A stretch of DNA of 64,000 nucleotides from Niveispirillum irakense DSM 11586 (GCF_000429645.1 NZ_KE386934.1:248001-312000); one strand, 5' to 3'; shown: positions 47,720 through 56,706, numbered from the stretch's first letter. A program made the numbers and translations. The notes: generated by a model not told the origin, from the sequence alone.

Positions 47720-49375
47720 TCAGCGGATCTGGTTCAACAGTTCGGCGCCCTGGACGACGACCCGTTCCCCCGCCCCCACCCCATCCAGGATCTGGACATG
47801 GGTGGGACCTGCCGGCGCAACACGCACCGCATGGGGAATGAACTGCTGTGGCGCCTGATGCACGAACAGGGTGGGCAGCCCGTCGCTACCCCGCACCACC
47901 GCCTCACGCGGGACAAGAAGCCCTTCCCGCCCCACCGCCATGGGAACCGCGACGGTAACGATATCGCCCGCGACCACCGGCAAGGCACCTTCCGGCCGGA
48001 ACAGAAGCGGGATGGCCCCGCCCTGCCGGGCCGGACCCCGGCCAACCGGTGCCAGCGTCACATCTTGCCCCTCCACCCGGATCATCGCCGGTTGAAGGGG
48101 GCCCGACGCGAATCCGCCCTCAAAAGCCAGGGCTTCCACCATCAGGGACTGGGGATCGACAATCTCGAACAGGATCGTCACATCGCGATCCTCCACCATC
48201 AACCCGGCCACGGCATTGCTGGCGGCAACAATCCCATCCACAGGCGCCGTCAGGGGGATGCGGGAAACCAGGGCCCGCTCCAGCGCAGTCCGCTGGCGCT
48301 GCAGACCAGCAAGTGTCGTCCGGGCATCGTCGATGCTTTTCTGGGTGACGGCGCCGACAAGCTGTTCCAGCCGGGCCACGTCCTGGCGGGCCAGGCTGAT
48401 TTCCTTCTCAAGCCCGGCCAGTTGTTCTGCCACGCTGCCCCGGTCTGTGGCCTGAAGGCTCAGTTCCACATAGCCCAGCACCTGCCCCGCGGCCACCTTG
48501 TCGCCCAGGCGGGGGAAGCCGTCCTCAGGCGGCATGATCCGGCCACTTTGCGGCGCCTGGACCCGGCCGCTGCGGTTGGGATCGGCGATGACACGACCCG
48601 GCAGGGTGTGGGTCGGCGATACAGCCCCCACCTCCAGCATCATGGTCCGGACCTGAAGCAGGCGCTGTGTCGGCTTGGGCACAAACAGGCTGCCATCGGG
48701 CAGACGGCGCGGCGCATCACCGGACGCCGGGGCCGGCGCCTCATCATGCCCTTCATGGGCGCGCGCGCCTCCCTGCGGGATCAGCGGCAAGCACAGGGCC
48801 AGCGCCAGCGCTATAACGGCTGGGCCACCGGGCCGACGCCGCGCGAGCAGCCAGCCACCGGCCAGCCCGACCAGCAAGGCCGCCAGCGGCAGGGCGATAT
48901 CCGACACATGCCCGTGGCCATCTTCGGTCGGGCCTGCTTCTGCTTCATCATGCACATCCAGCGTGCCGATCAGCAGATCGGCGACTGTATCGCCGGTGAC
49001 GGTGAAGGTCAGGGCATGTTCCCCCGCCGTCGCCCAAGGGGCTTCGATCGTGTAGGTGCCATCCGATGCCGCCTGCATCGGCTGGGGGTTCCCGCCGCCC
49101 ACGGACAGGGTAACCGCCGCATCCGTTACCGGCACATTGTTCAGCAGGCGATCAACATAAACGACCAGGGTGCCATCACGCAGGGTCGCCACCAGTTCAA
49201 CATCCCCCCCTGTGGCTTCCAGGCTGGGATGGGCGGGAGCCGGCGTTGCGGCGGCTGGCGCGCCATGGTCATGACCGGGGCCGGCAAGGCTGGGGGATGT
49301 AAGTGCCAGGGTGGCGGCAAGCGCCAGCCCGGCAAGGGCAAGGCCCGGCCGCGCGGCAGCAGACAAGTAAGACAT
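47720..49375 (-). CDS. RND membrane-fusion adaptor with N-terminal extension
   Basis: A 551-residue protein. Residues 1-30 are a signal peptide. Residues about 50-145 form a beta-rich periplasmic domain of unknown family. Two hydrophobic stretches (159-178 and 185-200) follow, then a His-containing segment (ARAHEGHDE). The adaptor core runs from about 240 to the end: beta-barrel VSPTHTLPGRVIADPNRSGRVQAPQSGRI, a coiled-coil hairpin about 315-375, and the C-terminal VREAVV...ILDGVGAGERVVVQGAELL. The second hydrophobic stretch looks like the signal peptide of a shorter adaptor, suggesting fusion. It lies upstream of the pump (12-nt gap). Confidence 0.85.
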   Translation of the reverse strand: MSYLSAAARPGLALAGLALAATLALTSPSLAGPGHDHGAPAAATPAPAHPSLEATGGDVELVATLRDGTLVVYVDRLLNNVPVTDAAVTLSVGGGNPQPMQAASDGTYTIEAPWATAGEHALTFTVTGDTVADLLIGTLDVHDEAEAGPTEDGHGHVSDIALPLAALLVGLAGGWLLARRRPGGPAVIALALALCLPLIPQGGARAHEGHDEAPAPASGDAPRRLPDGSLFVPKPTQRLLQVRTMMLEVGAVSPTHTLPGRVIADPNRSGRVQAPQSGRIMPPEDGFPRLGDKVAAGQVLGYVELSLQATDRGSVAEQLAGLEKEISLARQDVARLEQLVGAVTQKSIDDARTTLAGLQRQRTALERALVSRIPLTAPVDGIVAASNAVAGLMVEDRDVTILFEIVDPQSLMVEALAFEGGFASGPLQPAMIRVEGQDVTLAPVGRGPARQGGAIPLLFRPEGALPVVAGDIVTVAVPMAVGREGLLVPREAVVRGSDGLPTLFVHQAPQQFIPHAVRVAPAGPTHVQILDGVGAGERVVVQGAELLNQIR

Positions 49376-49385
49376 GGGACATGTT

Positions 49386-49399
49386 TTCCGTCGACGGAA
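49386..49399. promoter_or_regulatory. Perfect palindrome upstream of the adaptor gene
   Basis: TTCCGTCGACGGAA, a 14-bp perfect palindrome, is 10 nt upstream of the adaptor ATG (49375). It may be an operator or a hairpin masking the ribosome site. No copy was noted elsewhere in the window. Confidence 0.4.
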
Positions 49400-49468
49400 G
49401 GGGCGTCACGGGACAGCACACAAGGCGTCCCGGGGCGGATACCGATGGAACCGACGGGCGGTTCCGCG

Positions 49469-49921
49469 TCAGACGGAAAGGGGTGGTCGCGGCAAGGGGG
49501 CCGGTGTACGGCCTGCCATGGCATCGCTGGCGATGCGTAAAGTTTCCCCGTCAATGACAGGAAGCGGCGGCAGCCCGTCCAATGCCGCCGGCAGCGCCGT
49601 CAGCAAATGGGCAGCGCACACCTTGACGCAGCCGCAATTACCAGCGCAGAGACAATCATCCCCGCACAGGCACATCATACCCGGCGGATGATGCGGCGCA
49701 TTGCGCAGCTCCGCCAGAGCCATGCTGCCATCCTGGCAGACAGAGGCATCCTGGGCCGACGTAAACAAAGGCTGGGTGGGATCACCCTGGCTGGCCGTGA
49801 CCAGCGTATGTTCAGCCGCCGGTCCATCATGGGCGGCAGCCGTACCGACGCCAAGGAACAGCAGCAGCAGTGCAACCGCACCTGCCCGCAGCAATCCCCA
49901 GAATGGCATCCCGATACGCAT
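49469..49921 (-). CDS. Exported cysteine-rich protein of the metal efflux operon
   Basis: A 150-residue protein from ATG 49921 (GGAAGTG upstream; 49909 is an alternative). Signal peptide ends TAAA before HDG. A compact cluster of seven cysteines in about 19 residues (CLCGDDCLCAGNCGCVKVC) suggests binding of a soft metal such as Cu or Zn. It lies 93 nt upstream of the adaptor gene, likely as the first gene of the operon. No family was recognised. Confidence 0.7.
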   Translation of the reverse strand: MRIGMPFWGLLRAGAVALLLLFLGVGTAAAHDGPAAEHTLVTASQGDPTQPLFTSAQDASVCQDGSMALAELRNAPHHPPGMMCLCGDDCLCAGNCGCVKVCAAHLLTALPAALDGLPPLPVIDGETLRIASDAMAGRTPAPLPRPPLSV

Positions 49922-50010
49922 CTGCACTTCCACACTGATCTGGATCGAAAATGGCGGCTCCCCCCGCCTACCGCAAGCCCCAAATGTGCTGGGTCTATTC
50001 TGGGCAAAGA

Positions 50011-50040
50011 AAAAGGGCACCCGCCAGCCGCTGGTGCCCC
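50011..50040 (-). terminator. Terminator of the small helical protein gene
   Basis: Minus strand: GGGCACC (50033-50039 reversed) pairs with GGTGCCC (50015-50021), followed by TTTTTCTTT. It ends the transcript from the 50068-50271 gene. Confidence 0.8.
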
Positions 50041-50067
50041 CTCTCATTGCCAGACCCTATTACGCGA

Positions 50068-50271
50068 TCAACGCGTCGGCTTGGTCCCGCCATCGGCGAT
50101 TTCCGCCTTCAACTCACGGATACGCTTCTCCATCGTATCCCGAAGGCCCGGCGTCGGCTTCGGACCCAGGGCGGCCAGGGCGGCTTCAAGCTGCAGCAGA
50201 GCTTTGCGCTTTTCCGCGTCATTGCGCTTCAAGGGCCGGTTGTCGCTGCGCTGTCCATCCATCGCACGCAT
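50068..50271 (-). CDS. Small charged helical protein, unknown
   Basis: A 67-residue protein from ATG 50271, seven bases after AAGGA. Sequence is highly charged (KRNDAEKRKALLQLEAALAAL...MEKRIRELKAEI) and almost surely a coiled coil or helical hairpin. A good ribosome site and a clean terminator on both sides support it as a real gene. No family assigned. Confidence 0.7.
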   Translation of the reverse strand: MRAMDGQRSDNRPLKRNDAEKRKALLQLEAALAALGPKPTPGLRDTMEKRIRELKAEIADGGTKPTR

Positions 50272-50311
50272 GGTTCAATCCTTGTCGGTCAAAGTGGCAA
50301 TTTTCCAAACG

Positions 50312-50344
50312 AAAAAGCCCCGGCCAAAGGCACGGGGCTTTTTT
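50312..50344 (-). terminator. Terminator of tRNA-Glu
   Basis: Eleven-base-pair stem AAAAAGCCCCG (50312-50322) with CGGGGCTTTTT (50333-50343) and a 10-nt loop. On the minus strand it follows the tRNA by 71 nt and ends in a U-run. Confidence 0.85.
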
Positions 50345-50415
50345 CCGTTCACCAAATGACGATGAAGTAACCGTCTTGGTTAAACCCGCTCTGAATGAAG
50401 TCATTCAAGAGAGGG

Positions 50416-50491
50416 TGGCGTCCCCAACGGGATTCGAACCCGTGTTACCAACGTGAAAGGCTGGTGTCCTAGGCCTCTAGACGATGGGGAC
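50416..50491 (-). tRNA. tRNA-Glu (anticodon TTC)
   Basis: A 76-nt tRNA. The acceptor stem starts GTCCCCA and closes with TGGGGAC, the anticodon loop is CTTTCAC (anticodon TTC, reading GAA/GAG), and the T-arm has GGTTCGAATCC. The discriminator is G and the CCA end is encoded (50416-50418). Confidence 0.98.
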
Positions 50492-50507
50492 GTCGTCGGT
50501 GGGCGGT

Positions 50508-50536
50508 TAATTAGCCGTCCCGACCGGTCAGATCAA
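50508..50536 (-). promoter_or_regulatory. Promoter of tRNA-Glu
   Basis: Minus strand: -35 TTGATC (50531-50536), 17-nt spacer, -10 TAATTA (50508-50513), about 17 nt before the tRNA 5' end. Matches the sigma-70 consensus reasonably. Confidence 0.6.
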
Positions 50537-50608
50537 GCGTTTTTTTTCATATATTTGCATAACGCCTATTCGTGACCTTTTCACACACGGCCCCTTCGGA
50601 ACGATTGA

Positions 50609-52138
50609 TTAGGATCGGTGGCGCTCCAGCACCCGCTCCACCCGGTATTCCAGATCCCGGATGATGTTCAGCGGCGGCAGGCCGCGCAACACGCGATACA
50701 CCCCGGCCAACTGCGCCAAGGCAACGGGGTGTTTCGGCCGGGCCCGCAAGAACTCGACCCGGAATTTCAAGCCAATCTCCAGCCGCTGTTCCAGGTCCGC
50801 TTCCTTGGACCGCAAATGCCGATCCTGCCCTTCCTGCTCCATCAATTTCTTCACGGCGCTGAACAACAGGGCAGCGGCGCTGGCGGTCCCCACCTCCTCC
50901 TCCGTCGGAGCGTGGGTCATGTCCGGTTCCAGCCGGACATCGCTACCCCTGCGGTCGCGCATCTCCCGGACCGGTAGAACCAGCAGGCAATCCTGCATGG
51001 CCGCGTGGAGGAAACCATCCACGGCAGACAGAACGCGCGCCCGCGCCTCCATCAGCAGTTTTTGCCATTCGGGATTGGGTTCAATCTGGATTTCCTCCGC
51101 CAGGCCTTTGATCATCAATGCCGCATCAGAGACCAGGCGGGCCGATGTCATCAGCCAGACGCGCCGTTCCGCCCCCTGGACGCCACCGGCGGCCCGCGCG
51201 ATCTCACCCAAAGTACGGGTGAGATCAGAGAAAAGGCGGGCTGGAATCAGCCGGGCCGAACTGGATCCTGCTGCATGGGACATGTCATTCGACAAGACCC
51301 GCACCAGACGCAGGGCGTGGAAGGGCTGGGCCAGCATGGCCATCAAGCCCAGGAAGAAATACTCAACCAGTTCGCTGCCAATATCATGCAAGTTCAGATA
51401 GGCGGTACGGGCCGCGATCACGATGGGGGGCGTGAATTCAGTAATCCGTTCTCCGGCAATGATACCGGCAGTGCGCCGCACCCGATCAAAAGCGGGAGAG
51501 AGGTGCGGGTGCAAGCGCAGCAGCAACCCGATCTCCCGCATATCGGCCAGCGCGCGGTCACCACCCAGGATCGCCGCCAACTCCCCCCGTCGGCCACAGG
51601 ACCGTTCCGCGTCGGCCAGAATCGTCAGCGTGACCTCTCCTGCCGCGACTGCCCCCCGACTGGCAATATCGTCCAGGTCTGCCCAGCGCTGCTCCTGAAG
51701 AGCGGAGCCATATTCCCCTTCCAGCAGGGTCAGGCGGGCACGGTGCGGCGAAGCGTTCAAAACCCGCCACCACGGCGTCAAAATAAGGCGCGGCAAAGCG
51801 CCGTTACGTTTGTCGGCGGCGGCTTCCCCATCATAAAGGAAGGTTTCCACCGCGCGGCAAACCGCACGCTGAAAGGTCAATATCCGTTCCGGCCGCAATT
51901 CCCGCAAACGTGGGCGCATGCTGTCCAGAATCTGCTCGTCCGCAGGGTCCCGCTGTTCCGCCGCACGGGCCATTTCCAGCGCCCTGGCCACCCGCAGCAA
52001 AGCGCCTTCATCCAAACTGTTGAAATGGTTTTGGAGTTTCTGCACAGCAGGAGAGGTGCCGGGCGCAGCGGATGCGCCGGTTTCCGCCTTGTCGCTTCCA
52101 GTGCTGTCCAGCGGCGTACCCGCTGACCGCGCATTCAT
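50609..52138 (-). CDS. Large cytoplasmic helical protein, unknown
   Basis: A 509-residue, mostly helical protein without signal peptide or membrane segment. The first 30 residues are disordered and Ser/Gly/Ala-rich. No domain was recognised by eye. Regions with many Arg and Glu (LRPERILTFQRAVCRAVETFLYD, ADLEQRLEIGLKFRVEFLRARP) suggest an alpha-solenoid or coiled coil. It lies downstream of recJ on the same strand, with a 190-nt gap carrying two palindromes that may hold its promoter. GGAAGG lies 11 nt before the ATG. Confidence 0.75.
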   Translation of the reverse strand: MNARSAGTPLDSTGSDKAETGASAAPGTSPAVQKLQNHFNSLDEGALLRVARALEMARAAEQRDPADEQILDSMRPRLRELRPERILTFQRAVCRAVETFLYDGEAAADKRNGALPRLILTPWWRVLNASPHRARLTLLEGEYGSALQEQRWADLDDIASRGAVAAGEVTLTILADAERSCGRRGELAAILGGDRALADMREIGLLLRLHPHLSPAFDRVRRTAGIIAGERITEFTPPIVIAARTAYLNLHDIGSELVEYFFLGLMAMLAQPFHALRLVRVLSNDMSHAAGSSSARLIPARLFSDLTRTLGEIARAAGGVQGAERRVWLMTSARLVSDAALMIKGLAEEIQIEPNPEWQKLLMEARARVLSAVDGFLHAAMQDCLLVLPVREMRDRRGSDVRLEPDMTHAPTEEEVGTASAAALLFSAVKKLMEQEGQDRHLRSKEADLEQRLEIGLKFRVEFLRARPKHPVALAQLAGVYRVLRGLPPLNIIRDLEYRVERVLERHRS

Positions 52139-52246
52139 GGCAGCACCGCCCTTCCAAAAGGCCTGAACTCAGGGATTTACCTACTGTTAATATAACCGGA
52201 GTTGCAGAACCTGTCTGTATCGATTTGATCGAATATAGGCATGATA

Positions 52247-52282
52247 AACGATTAAATTCGAAGGAAGGTCCGATTAATCGTT
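52247..52282. repeat. Inverted repeat in the AT-rich gap upstream of the 509-residue gene
   Basis: AACGATTAA (52247-52255) and TTAATCGTT (52274-52282) are perfect 9-bp arms with an 18-nt spacer. They lie about 110 nt before the start codon, so they may be an operator. Confidence 0.4.
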
Positions 52283-52328
52283 GATGAAGTTTTCATGTTG
52301 TTTCCGAAACAACACGTTCGCAACCCCC

Positions 52329-54122
52329 TCAGCCGTTGAACCCGGCAGGCGCCGCATCGTCGATCAGAAGCTGGACACCGTCATTCCCGTTCCACCGGTC
52401 AGGGCGCAGCGTGCCGGCCAAGTGCATGGGCCTGCCGCCCGTTTGCAGCAGGGCCGGTCCCATATCGCTATCCATGGCACGAAAGGCGATGGCTTTCAGC
52501 CGGCTGCCATCATTTCCCGTCAGGATACAGCGCACATGGTTTGCCCCCACCACATCCGCCTTCACGACGCGGGCATCGGTGACAGCGAAACGGGGTTCCG
52601 CATTGCCAGTGCCATAGGGGGCCAGCCGTTCCAGATGGCGCATCAATTCCGGATTGGCAGCGCGCACGGACAGGGCGCCATCCAGGGACAGGCTGGGCAC
52701 CAGCGGCCCCAGATCGTCCAACTGTTTGGCAATCCGTTCCCGCAGGAAGGCGCGCAAATCCTCCACCAGTTCCCGCGCCACGGTGAAGCCCGCCGCCATA
52801 GCATGGCCGCCGCCGGCGACCAGCAATCCTGCCTGCCGGGCTGCAATGATGGCCGCCCCCAGATCGACCCCGCGCACCGACCGGCCCGACGCCTTGCCAA
52901 AGCCGCCATCCAGCGCCACCACGCAGGCGGGACGGTTGAACTTCTCCTTCAAGCGGGACGCGACGATGCCGATCACGCCGGGATGCCACCCTTCCCCGAC
53001 CGCCAGCACCAGCTCAGGTGATCCATCGGTCGCCTCCACCTGGGCCATCGCCTCTTCCAGCACCACCGCTTCGATGGTGCGACGCTCAGCATTGAACTCA
53101 TGCAGTTCACGGGCAAGCTGGGTTGCCTCCGCCGCATCCTCCGTACAGAGGATACGGCTGCCCAGATCGGCGCGCCCCACCCGGCCCCCGGCATTGACGC
53201 GCGGGCCGATAATATAGCCGGAATGGTAGGCGTCCATAGCCTCCTTCACCCCGGCCACATCGGCCAGGGCGCTGATCCCGGCATTGCCGCGCCGCCCCAT
53301 GACCCGCAGCCCCTGGGCCACAAAGGCCCGGTTCAGCCCGACCAGGGGCACCACATCGCAGACCGTACCCAGGGCCACGATATCCAGCCAGCCCATCAGG
53401 TCCGGCGGGGCGATGCCGGTCTGGGCATAAAAGCCGCTGTCGCGCAGGGCGCGGTTGATGGCCACGATCAGCAGGAAGGTCACCCCCACCGCCGCCAGGG
53501 TGGAAAGCGGGCCGCCCGCCGGCTCATCCAGCCGGTTGGGATTGACCACGGCGGTGACGTCGGGCAGGCGCGGCTCCGCCTTATGATGATCGACGACAAT
53601 CACTTCCAGACCAGCCGCCACCGCCCCATGCAGCGGATCAAAGCTGGTGACACCGCAATCGACCGTCACCACCAGTTGGATGCCTTCTTCCTTCAGCCGC
53701 AGCAGGGCGGGCAGGTTCGGGCCATAGCCTTCCTGGATTCGGTCGGGGATATAGACGCGCAATGGCCGGTCCAGGGCCTGGAAAAAGCGAAACAGCAGGG
53801 CGGTGGATGTCGCGCCATCCACGTCATAATCGCCAAAGACCGCAACCTTCTCCCCATCCCGAATGGCACGGGCGATCCGGTCGGCAGCGATATCCATATG
53901 TTTCAGGCTGGACGGGTCCGGCATGAAGGCGCGCAGGGTGGGCGACAGGAAATGTTCCGCCTCCTCCAGCCCGACACCACGCGCAGCCAGAAGCCGCCCC
54001 ACCAGTTCCGGCAATCCATAGGACTGGGCCAATGCCAGGGCCATACAGTCATCGCCCCCCCGGATGCGCCAGCGACGGCCGCAGATGGAGGATTCGACGC
54101 CCAGGAAAGCCGGTTCAAGCAT
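52329..54122 (-). CDS. recJ: Single-stranded-DNA-specific exonuclease RecJ
   Basis: A 597-residue DHH-family 5'-3' exonuclease that resects DNA in RecF recombination and mismatch repair. Motifs: I GDYDVDGATSTALLFRF, III VDHHKAEPRLPD, IV GTVCDVVPLVG, then GPRVNAGGRVGRADLG and the DHHA1 region GWHPGVIGIVASRLKEKFNRPACVV. ATG 54122 begins the conserved FLGVESSICGRRW. It ends the aminotransferase-hom-glpX-recJ gene group, though a strong hairpin precedes it. Confidence 0.96.
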   Translation of the reverse strand: MLEPAFLGVESSICGRRWRIRGGDDCMALALAQSYGLPELVGRLLAARGVGLEEAEHFLSPTLRAFMPDPSSLKHMDIAADRIARAIRDGEKVAVFGDYDVDGATSTALLFRFFQALDRPLRVYIPDRIQEGYGPNLPALLRLKEEGIQLVVTVDCGVTSFDPLHGAVAAGLEVIVVDHHKAEPRLPDVTAVVNPNRLDEPAGGPLSTLAAVGVTFLLIVAINRALRDSGFYAQTGIAPPDLMGWLDIVALGTVCDVVPLVGLNRAFVAQGLRVMGRRGNAGISALADVAGVKEAMDAYHSGYIIGPRVNAGGRVGRADLGSRILCTEDAAEATQLARELHEFNAERRTIEAVVLEEAMAQVEATDGSPELVLAVGEGWHPGVIGIVASRLKEKFNRPACVVALDGGFGKASGRSVRGVDLGAAIIAARQAGLLVAGGGHAMAAGFTVARELVEDLRAFLRERIAKQLDDLGPLVPSLSLDGALSVRAANPELMRHLERLAPYGTGNAEPRFAVTDARVVKADVVGANHVRCILTGNDGSRLKAIAFRAMDSDMGPALLQTGGRPMHLAGTLRPDRWNGNDGVQLLIDDAAPAGFNG

Positions 54123-54235
54123 GGATCACTGTCACTTTTCATCAACGGTACGGCAAGGCGCCGATGCGCCACGCTTCACATCCCCCGTTGATAGCGCCAA
54201 TCCCCTGCCCTGACCAAGAGGCCCTGAACGCAAAG

Positions 54236-54285
54236 GCGCAAAAACACCAACGGCCTTTGATCGGTCTACGATCAAAGGCCGTTGG
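54236..54285 (-). terminator. Terminator after glpX
   Basis: Minus strand: perfect 17-bp stem (54269-54285 and 54247-54263) with a 5-nt loop, then a T-run two bases on (about 54240-54244). It separates glpX from recJ. Confidence 0.82.
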
Positions 54286-54330
54286 ACAACCGGGAAAGGT
54301 CGGCCCGCAAGGGCCGCCCCTTCAGCGATC

Positions 54331-55344
54331 TTACTTCTTGGCTTCCGGGATCATGCTGGTCTTGGTCCGGAAATTATGGTGCGCCTCGACATAGCGCACC
54401 GTGCCGGACTTGGAGCGCATCACCACGGAATGGGTGATGGCGCCGCCGGCGAAGCGGCGGACGCCGCCCAGCATCGGGCCCGTGGTCACGCCGGTGGCGC
54501 AGAACATCACGTCGCCCTTGGCCAGATCATGCAGGCCATACTTCTTGTCCAGATCCGTCACGCCCCAGCGCTTGGCACGTTCCCGCTCGGCGTCGTTGCG
54601 GAAAATCAGGCGGCCCTGGAACTGACCACCGATGCAGCGCAGGGCGGCGGCAGCCAGCACGCCTTCCGGCGCACCGCCGGAGCCCATATACAGGTCGATG
54701 CCGGCCGCGGGCTGGGCGGTGGCGATCACGCCCGACACGTCGCCGTCACCGATCAGCATGATGCGCGCACCGGCCTCACGGACCTTGGCGATCAGGTCGG
54801 AATGGCGCGGACGGTCCAGAATGCAGACCACCAGTTCCGAGACGTCAGCACCCTTGGCCTTGGCCAGGTTCTTCAGGTTGTTCTCAACCGTCTCGTCCAG
54901 ATCGACCACGCCTTCCGGCAGGCCGCCGCCGACGGCGATCTTGTCCATATAGACGTCAGGCGCGTTCAGGAAGCCGCCGGCCTCCGCCATCGCGATCACG
55001 GCCAGGGCGTTGGGGCCGCCCTTGGCGCAGATGGTGGTGCCTTCCAGCGGGTCCAGCGCGATGTCGATCTTGGGACCGTTGCCGGTGCCGACCTTCTCGC
55101 CGATATAGAGCATCGGCGCCTCGTCGCGCTCACCCTCACCGATCACGACGGTGCCGTCGATCGACAGGGCGTTCAGCGCCTTGCGCATGGCGTCCACGGC
55201 AGCCTGGTCGGCCGCCTTCTCGTCGCCGCGCCCCATCAGCAACGACGCGCTGAGGGCGGCCGCTTCCGTGACGCGGACCACTTCCAGCGCCAGGTTGCGA
55301 TCCATCACCAGCGAGATGTCGCCCTTCGGGTTGGAATTGCTCAT
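54331..55344 (-). CDS. glpX: Class II fructose-1,6-bisphosphatase
   Basis: A 337-residue GlpX-type phosphatase for gluconeogenesis. Motifs: MDRNLALEVVRVTEAAALSAS, VIGEGERDEAPMLYIGE, DPLEGTTICAKG, ILDRPRHSDLI and LIGDGDVSGVI. ATG 55344 follows the usual family start; upstream in-frame ATG 55410 adds nothing conserved. It is 52 nt after hom and the order hom-glpX-recJ recurs in alphaproteobacteria. Confidence 0.95.
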   Translation of the reverse strand: MSNSNPKGDISLVMDRNLALEVVRVTEAAALSASLLMGRGDEKAADQAAVDAMRKALNALSIDGTVVIGEGERDEAPMLYIGEKVGTGNGPKIDIALDPLEGTTICAKGGPNALAVIAMAEAGGFLNAPDVYMDKIAVGGGLPEGVVDLDETVENNLKNLAKAKGADVSELVVCILDRPRHSDLIAKVREAGARIMLIGDGDVSGVIATAQPAAGIDLYMGSGGAPEGVLAAAALRCIGGQFQGRLIFRNDAERERAKRWGVTDLDKKYGLHDLAKGDVMFCATGVTTGPMLGGVRRFAGGAITHSVVMRSKSGTVRYVEAHHNFRTKTSMIPEAKK

Positions 55345-55396
55345 CTTATGCTTTCCTCCAAGGGATGGCAGTGCCGGTGTCCGGTGCCGGCACCGT

Positions 55397-56695
55397 TCAG
55401 AAATCCTCAATGCGGATCATGCGCGGCGGTTCCAGCACGGCGTCCAGCGCCATGATCTGGTCCAGGGCCTGCTGCATGGCCGCTTCATCCGTATCGTGCG
55501 TGGTCAAGACGACGGGAACCGCCTCGCCCGGCGCACGCCCGCGCTGCAGGAATGCCTCCATGGAAACATCATGGTCGCGCAGGGTGGCGGCAATATCGGC
55601 GATCACGCCCGGCCGGTCCACTACCATCAGACGCACATAATAGCGACCCTGACGACCGCTGATCGGCGATGGCACCAGCGGTGCCAGATCGGCAGCCGGC
55701 AGACCAAAGGTCGGCGTGGAATGGCCACGGGCAATATCGATCAAATCGGCCACCACGGCGGACGCTGTGGGGCCGGCACCGGCGCCCCGGCCAACCAGCA
55801 CAACCTTGTCCACGAAGTCGCCATCCGCCACCACGGCGTTGAACACGCCATCGGTAGCACCGATGGGGCTGTTGATCGGCACCATGCAGGGATGGACACG
55901 CTGTTCGATCCCCGTCTCCGTCCGCCGGGCGATGCCCAGCAGGCGAATCCGGTAACCCAGTTCCTGCGCATAGTCGATATCAACGGCGGAGACATGGCGG
56001 ATGCCTTCGACATGCACTGATTTGAAATCGACATGGGTGCCGAAAGCCACCGCCGTCAGCACGGCCAGCTTATGCGCAGCGTCAACCCCGTCCACATCGA
56101 AGGAGGGGTCGGCCTCGGCATAACCCAGCCGCTGGGCATCGGCCAGCACATCAGCGAAGTCGCGGCCCGTGGTCCGCATCTCCGTCAGGATGTAATTGCA
56201 GGTACCGTTCAGGATACCGTGAATTTCACGGATATCATTGCCGGCCAGACCTTCCCGCAGGCCCTTGATGGCGGGGATGCCACCAGCTACCGCCGCCTCG
56301 AACGCCAGGGTCAGCCCGGCTGTTTCCGCCGCATCGGCCAGGGCTGAGCCATGATGGGCCAGCAGCGCCTTATTGGCGGTAACCACATGCTTGCCAGCGG
56401 CCAGAGCCGCCTCCACCGTATGTTTGGCGATCCCGTCGGACCCGCCGATCAGTTCCACCACCACATCGACATTATCATCCACCGCCAGATCGGCGGCATT
56501 GTCGTACCAGCGGACGGAAGACAGATCGACACCCCGGTCGCGGGTGCGGTCACGGGCGGAAACCGCCGTGACCTGTACCGCGCGGCCGCAGCGCTTGGCC
56601 AATAATTCACCATGGCTGGACAGCAGCTTCAGCACGCCGCCGCCAACCGTGCCCAGCCCGGCAATCCCGATGCGAAGAGGTTTGGCATCTTTCAT
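55397..56695 (-). CDS. hom: Homoserine dehydrogenase
   Basis: A 432-residue NAD(P)-dependent enzyme giving homoserine for threonine and methionine. The N-terminal IGIAGLGTVGGGVLKLL binds the coenzyme, VTANKALLAHHG and the FEAAVAGGIPAIKGL catalytic region follow, and the C-terminal ACT domain (YYVRLMVVDRPGVIADIAATL) should give amino-acid feedback. ATG 56695 (AAGGA eight bases before) is preferred to 56704. It starts 11 nt after the aminotransferase stop. Confidence 0.96.
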   Translation of the reverse strand: MKDAKPLRIGIAGLGTVGGGVLKLLSSHGELLAKRCGRAVQVTAVSARDRTRDRGVDLSSVRWYDNAADLAVDDNVDVVVELIGGSDGIAKHTVEAALAAGKHVVTANKALLAHHGSALADAAETAGLTLAFEAAVAGGIPAIKGLREGLAGNDIREIHGILNGTCNYILTEMRTTGRDFADVLADAQRLGYAEADPSFDVDGVDAAHKLAVLTAVAFGTHVDFKSVHVEGIRHVSAVDIDYAQELGYRIRLLGIARRTETGIEQRVHPCMVPINSPIGATDGVFNAVVADGDFVDKVVLVGRGAGAGPTASAVVADLIDIARGHSTPTFGLPAADLAPLVPSPISGRQGRYYVRLMVVDRPGVIADIAATLRDHDVSMEAFLQRGRAPGEAVPVVLTTHDTDEAAMQQALDQIMALDAVLEPPRMIRIEDF

Positions 56696-56706
56696 GGCGG
56701 TCATCC

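Noticed and set aside
46805-49540. Plus-strand open frame of about 900 codons opposite the metal pump and adaptor
   Set aside because: Same reason: the minus-strand proteins have clear families and the plus-strand product is compositionally odd.
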